This document shows positions 5,448 to 6,417 of a stretch of DNA of 6,417 nt, piece by piece. The stretch spans positions 1 through 6,417 of the forward strand of contig CALZJV010000357.1 of assembly GCA_945787595.1 (NCBI GenBank). Reading direction: 5' to 3'. The translations under genes and the position numbers were made by a program. The stretch's first letter is position 1; each line of letters starts with the position of its first letter. The notes below the pieces were generated by a model. That model had not been told where the DNA came from, made no database searches, and saw only the letters and a program-made list of their open reading frames with translations. Source of the stretch: an uncultured Desulfobacterales bacterium. Lineage in GTDB: Bacteria; Desulfobacterota; Desulfobacteria; Desulfobacterales; JAFDCJ01.

Positions 5448-6407
5448 ATGTTAAACTTCAATCAACTCCGGGTGTTTTATCACGCCGCCAAAAATTTAAA
5501 TTTCACTGCAGCAGCGAATGATCTTTTTATCACCCAACCGGCGGTAACGTTTCAGGTGAAATCATTCGAAGAATACTGCAATTTAAAATTGTTCAAAAAA
5601 AGGGGACGCAAAATATTTTTATCCGACGAAGGAAAGACTCTGTTTGAATATGCTGAGAATATATTTAAATATGAAAAAGAAATAGAAAATGTCATTGATG
5701 AGATGAGGGAATTAAAGAGAGGTGTTCTAAGTCTCGGCACGACCAAGGCCTATGCGCGCTATTTTATGCCCCTGATGGTCACCTCGTTTCACGCTAACTA
5801 CCCGAATATAAAAATTCAGCTAAATGAAGGCAGCTCCCTGGACATGATTCACAGTCTGCTTGATCTTAAAATTGAGGTGGCGGTTATTGCCAAAGCGGTG
5901 GATCATCCTGAGGTCAATTTTTTTCCATTCAGCAAGGAAGAAATGGCTGTCATTGTGGCACCGGACCATCGGTTTACAAAAAAAAAGGCCATCACTTTTA
6001 AAGACCTCTCAAATGAGCCATTTATCATGAAGGAGAAAGGCTCGGGAACCCGCAAATTGGTTGAAAAATTATTTTCAAAAGAAAATTGTACACCGGATAT
6101 TTTGATGGAAACCAGCAATGCCGAATTTATCAAGCAACTGGTTCAGCGAGGCGAAGGTGTATCCATTCTGGTAAAAGAAGCGGTGGCGGCCGAGCTGGCT
6201 GAGAAAAATTTGGTCGAGGTTCCGTTAAAGGGGCGCAAAATATTCCTAGACGTAAGTATTGCTTATCTCAAGAATCAGGTGCTTTCGCCTCCTGCCAAAG
6301 CATTCGTGGACACCCTAACGAAACTGCGAGCGGAAGATATTGATCCAATGGGTATCGGCGCTCTTATGACGAGAATTCTAGCACAGCGTAGAAATGCAGC
6401 AAAATGA
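5448..6407 (+). CDS. LysR-type transcriptional regulator
   Basis: A 319-residue LysR-family regulator. The winged helix-turn-helix covers about residues 3-62 (NQLRVFYHAAKNLNFTAAA, then LFITQPAVTFQVKSFE and the wing GRKIFLSDEG). A linker helix follows to about 88, and the two-lobed effector-binding domain starts at RGVLSLGTTKAYARYF (about 91). I prefer ATG 5448 over ATG 5433: MLNFNQLRVF is the standard family N-terminus and AGGG (5439-5442) lies five bases before it, while the upstream ATG has no clear ribosome site. It is transcribed divergently from ppsA with 288 bp between starts, which suggests it controls the phenylphosphate cluster; the effector (phenol, 4-hydroxybenzoate or another) cannot be read from sequence. 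The gene, particularly its first half, is visibly more AT-rich than the enzyme genes. It includes a run of nine A (5978-5986) encoding lysines. The short C-terminal tail (from about 296) lies beyond the usual fold. Confidence 0.92.
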   Translation: MLNFNQLRVFYHAAKNLNFTAAANDLFITQPAVTFQVKSFEEYCNLKLFKKRGRKIFLSDEGKTLFEYAENIFKYEKEIENVIDEMRELKRGVLSLGTTKAYARYFMPLMVTSFHANYPNIKIQLNEGSSLDMIHSLLDLKIEVAVIAKAVDHPEVNFFPFSKEEMAVIVAPDHRFTKKKAITFKDLSNEPFIMKEKGSGTRKLVEKLFSKENCTPDILMETSNAEFIKQLVQRGEGVSILVKEAVAAELAEKNLVEVPLKGRKIFLDVSIAYLKNQVLSPPAKAFVDTLTKLRAEDIDPMGIGALMTRILAQRRNAAK

Positions 6408-6417
6408 AATCGATTTT

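Noticed and set aside
6407..6416. Palindrome AAATCGATTT overlapping the LysR stop codon, as a terminator
   Set aside because: It has no loop and the window ends directly afterwards; there is not enough sequence to call a terminator.

Overview
The window looks like part of the chromosome of an anaerobic, aromatic-degrading bacterium, most likely a sulfate reducer or relative among the Desulfobacterota (the former Deltaproteobacteria). The assignment rests on gene content, on the style of the receiver protein, and on the repeat-filled spacer. No rRNA or other phylogenetic marker is present, so it is an inference.

Layout, left to right. Positions 1-246 (minus) hold the N-terminal 82 residues of a response-regulator receiver protein cut by the window edge. 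A 131-bp spacer with two perfect stem-loops follows. Positions 378-1799 (minus) encode a UbiD-family (de)carboxylase. Positions 1897-2967 (minus) encode a stand-alone ATP-grasp (PEP-synthase N-terminal) subunit. A 335-bp non-coding spacer (2968-3302) carries a hairpin and three unrelated families of degenerate 7-bp tandem repeats. Positions 3303-5159 (minus) encode a 618-residue protein ending in a PEP-utilizing mobile domain with the swivelling phospho-histidine. A 288-bp divergent promoter region (5160-5447) follows, and a LysR-type regulator is read on the plus strand at 5448-6407.

The three enzymes, in transcription order 5159 to 378, match phenylphosphate synthase subunits A and B (PEP synthase split into two polypeptides) followed by a phenylphosphate-carboxylase-type UbiD subunit. 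In known anaerobic phenol degraders these phosphorylate phenol with ATP to phenylphosphate (releasing AMP and Pi), then carboxylate it to 4-hydroxybenzoate, which enters the benzoyl-CoA pathway. Metal, cofactor and catalytic residues are conserved in all three. The small partner subunits known from Thauera (PpsC, PpcC, PpcD) are absent from the stretch seen here, so this is either a reduced cassette or one completed elsewhere, and the real substrate could be phenol, a cresol, catechol or another hydroxy-arene.

The divergent region has the geometry of a LysR-controlled promoter. A perfect dyad with a T-N11-A core (5396-5410) is centred about 65 bp upstream of the start point predicted for ppsA from a TTGACA / CATAAA promoter on the minus strand. 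The same dyad covers the likely start of the regulator's own transcript, as in classical autoregulated LysR systems.
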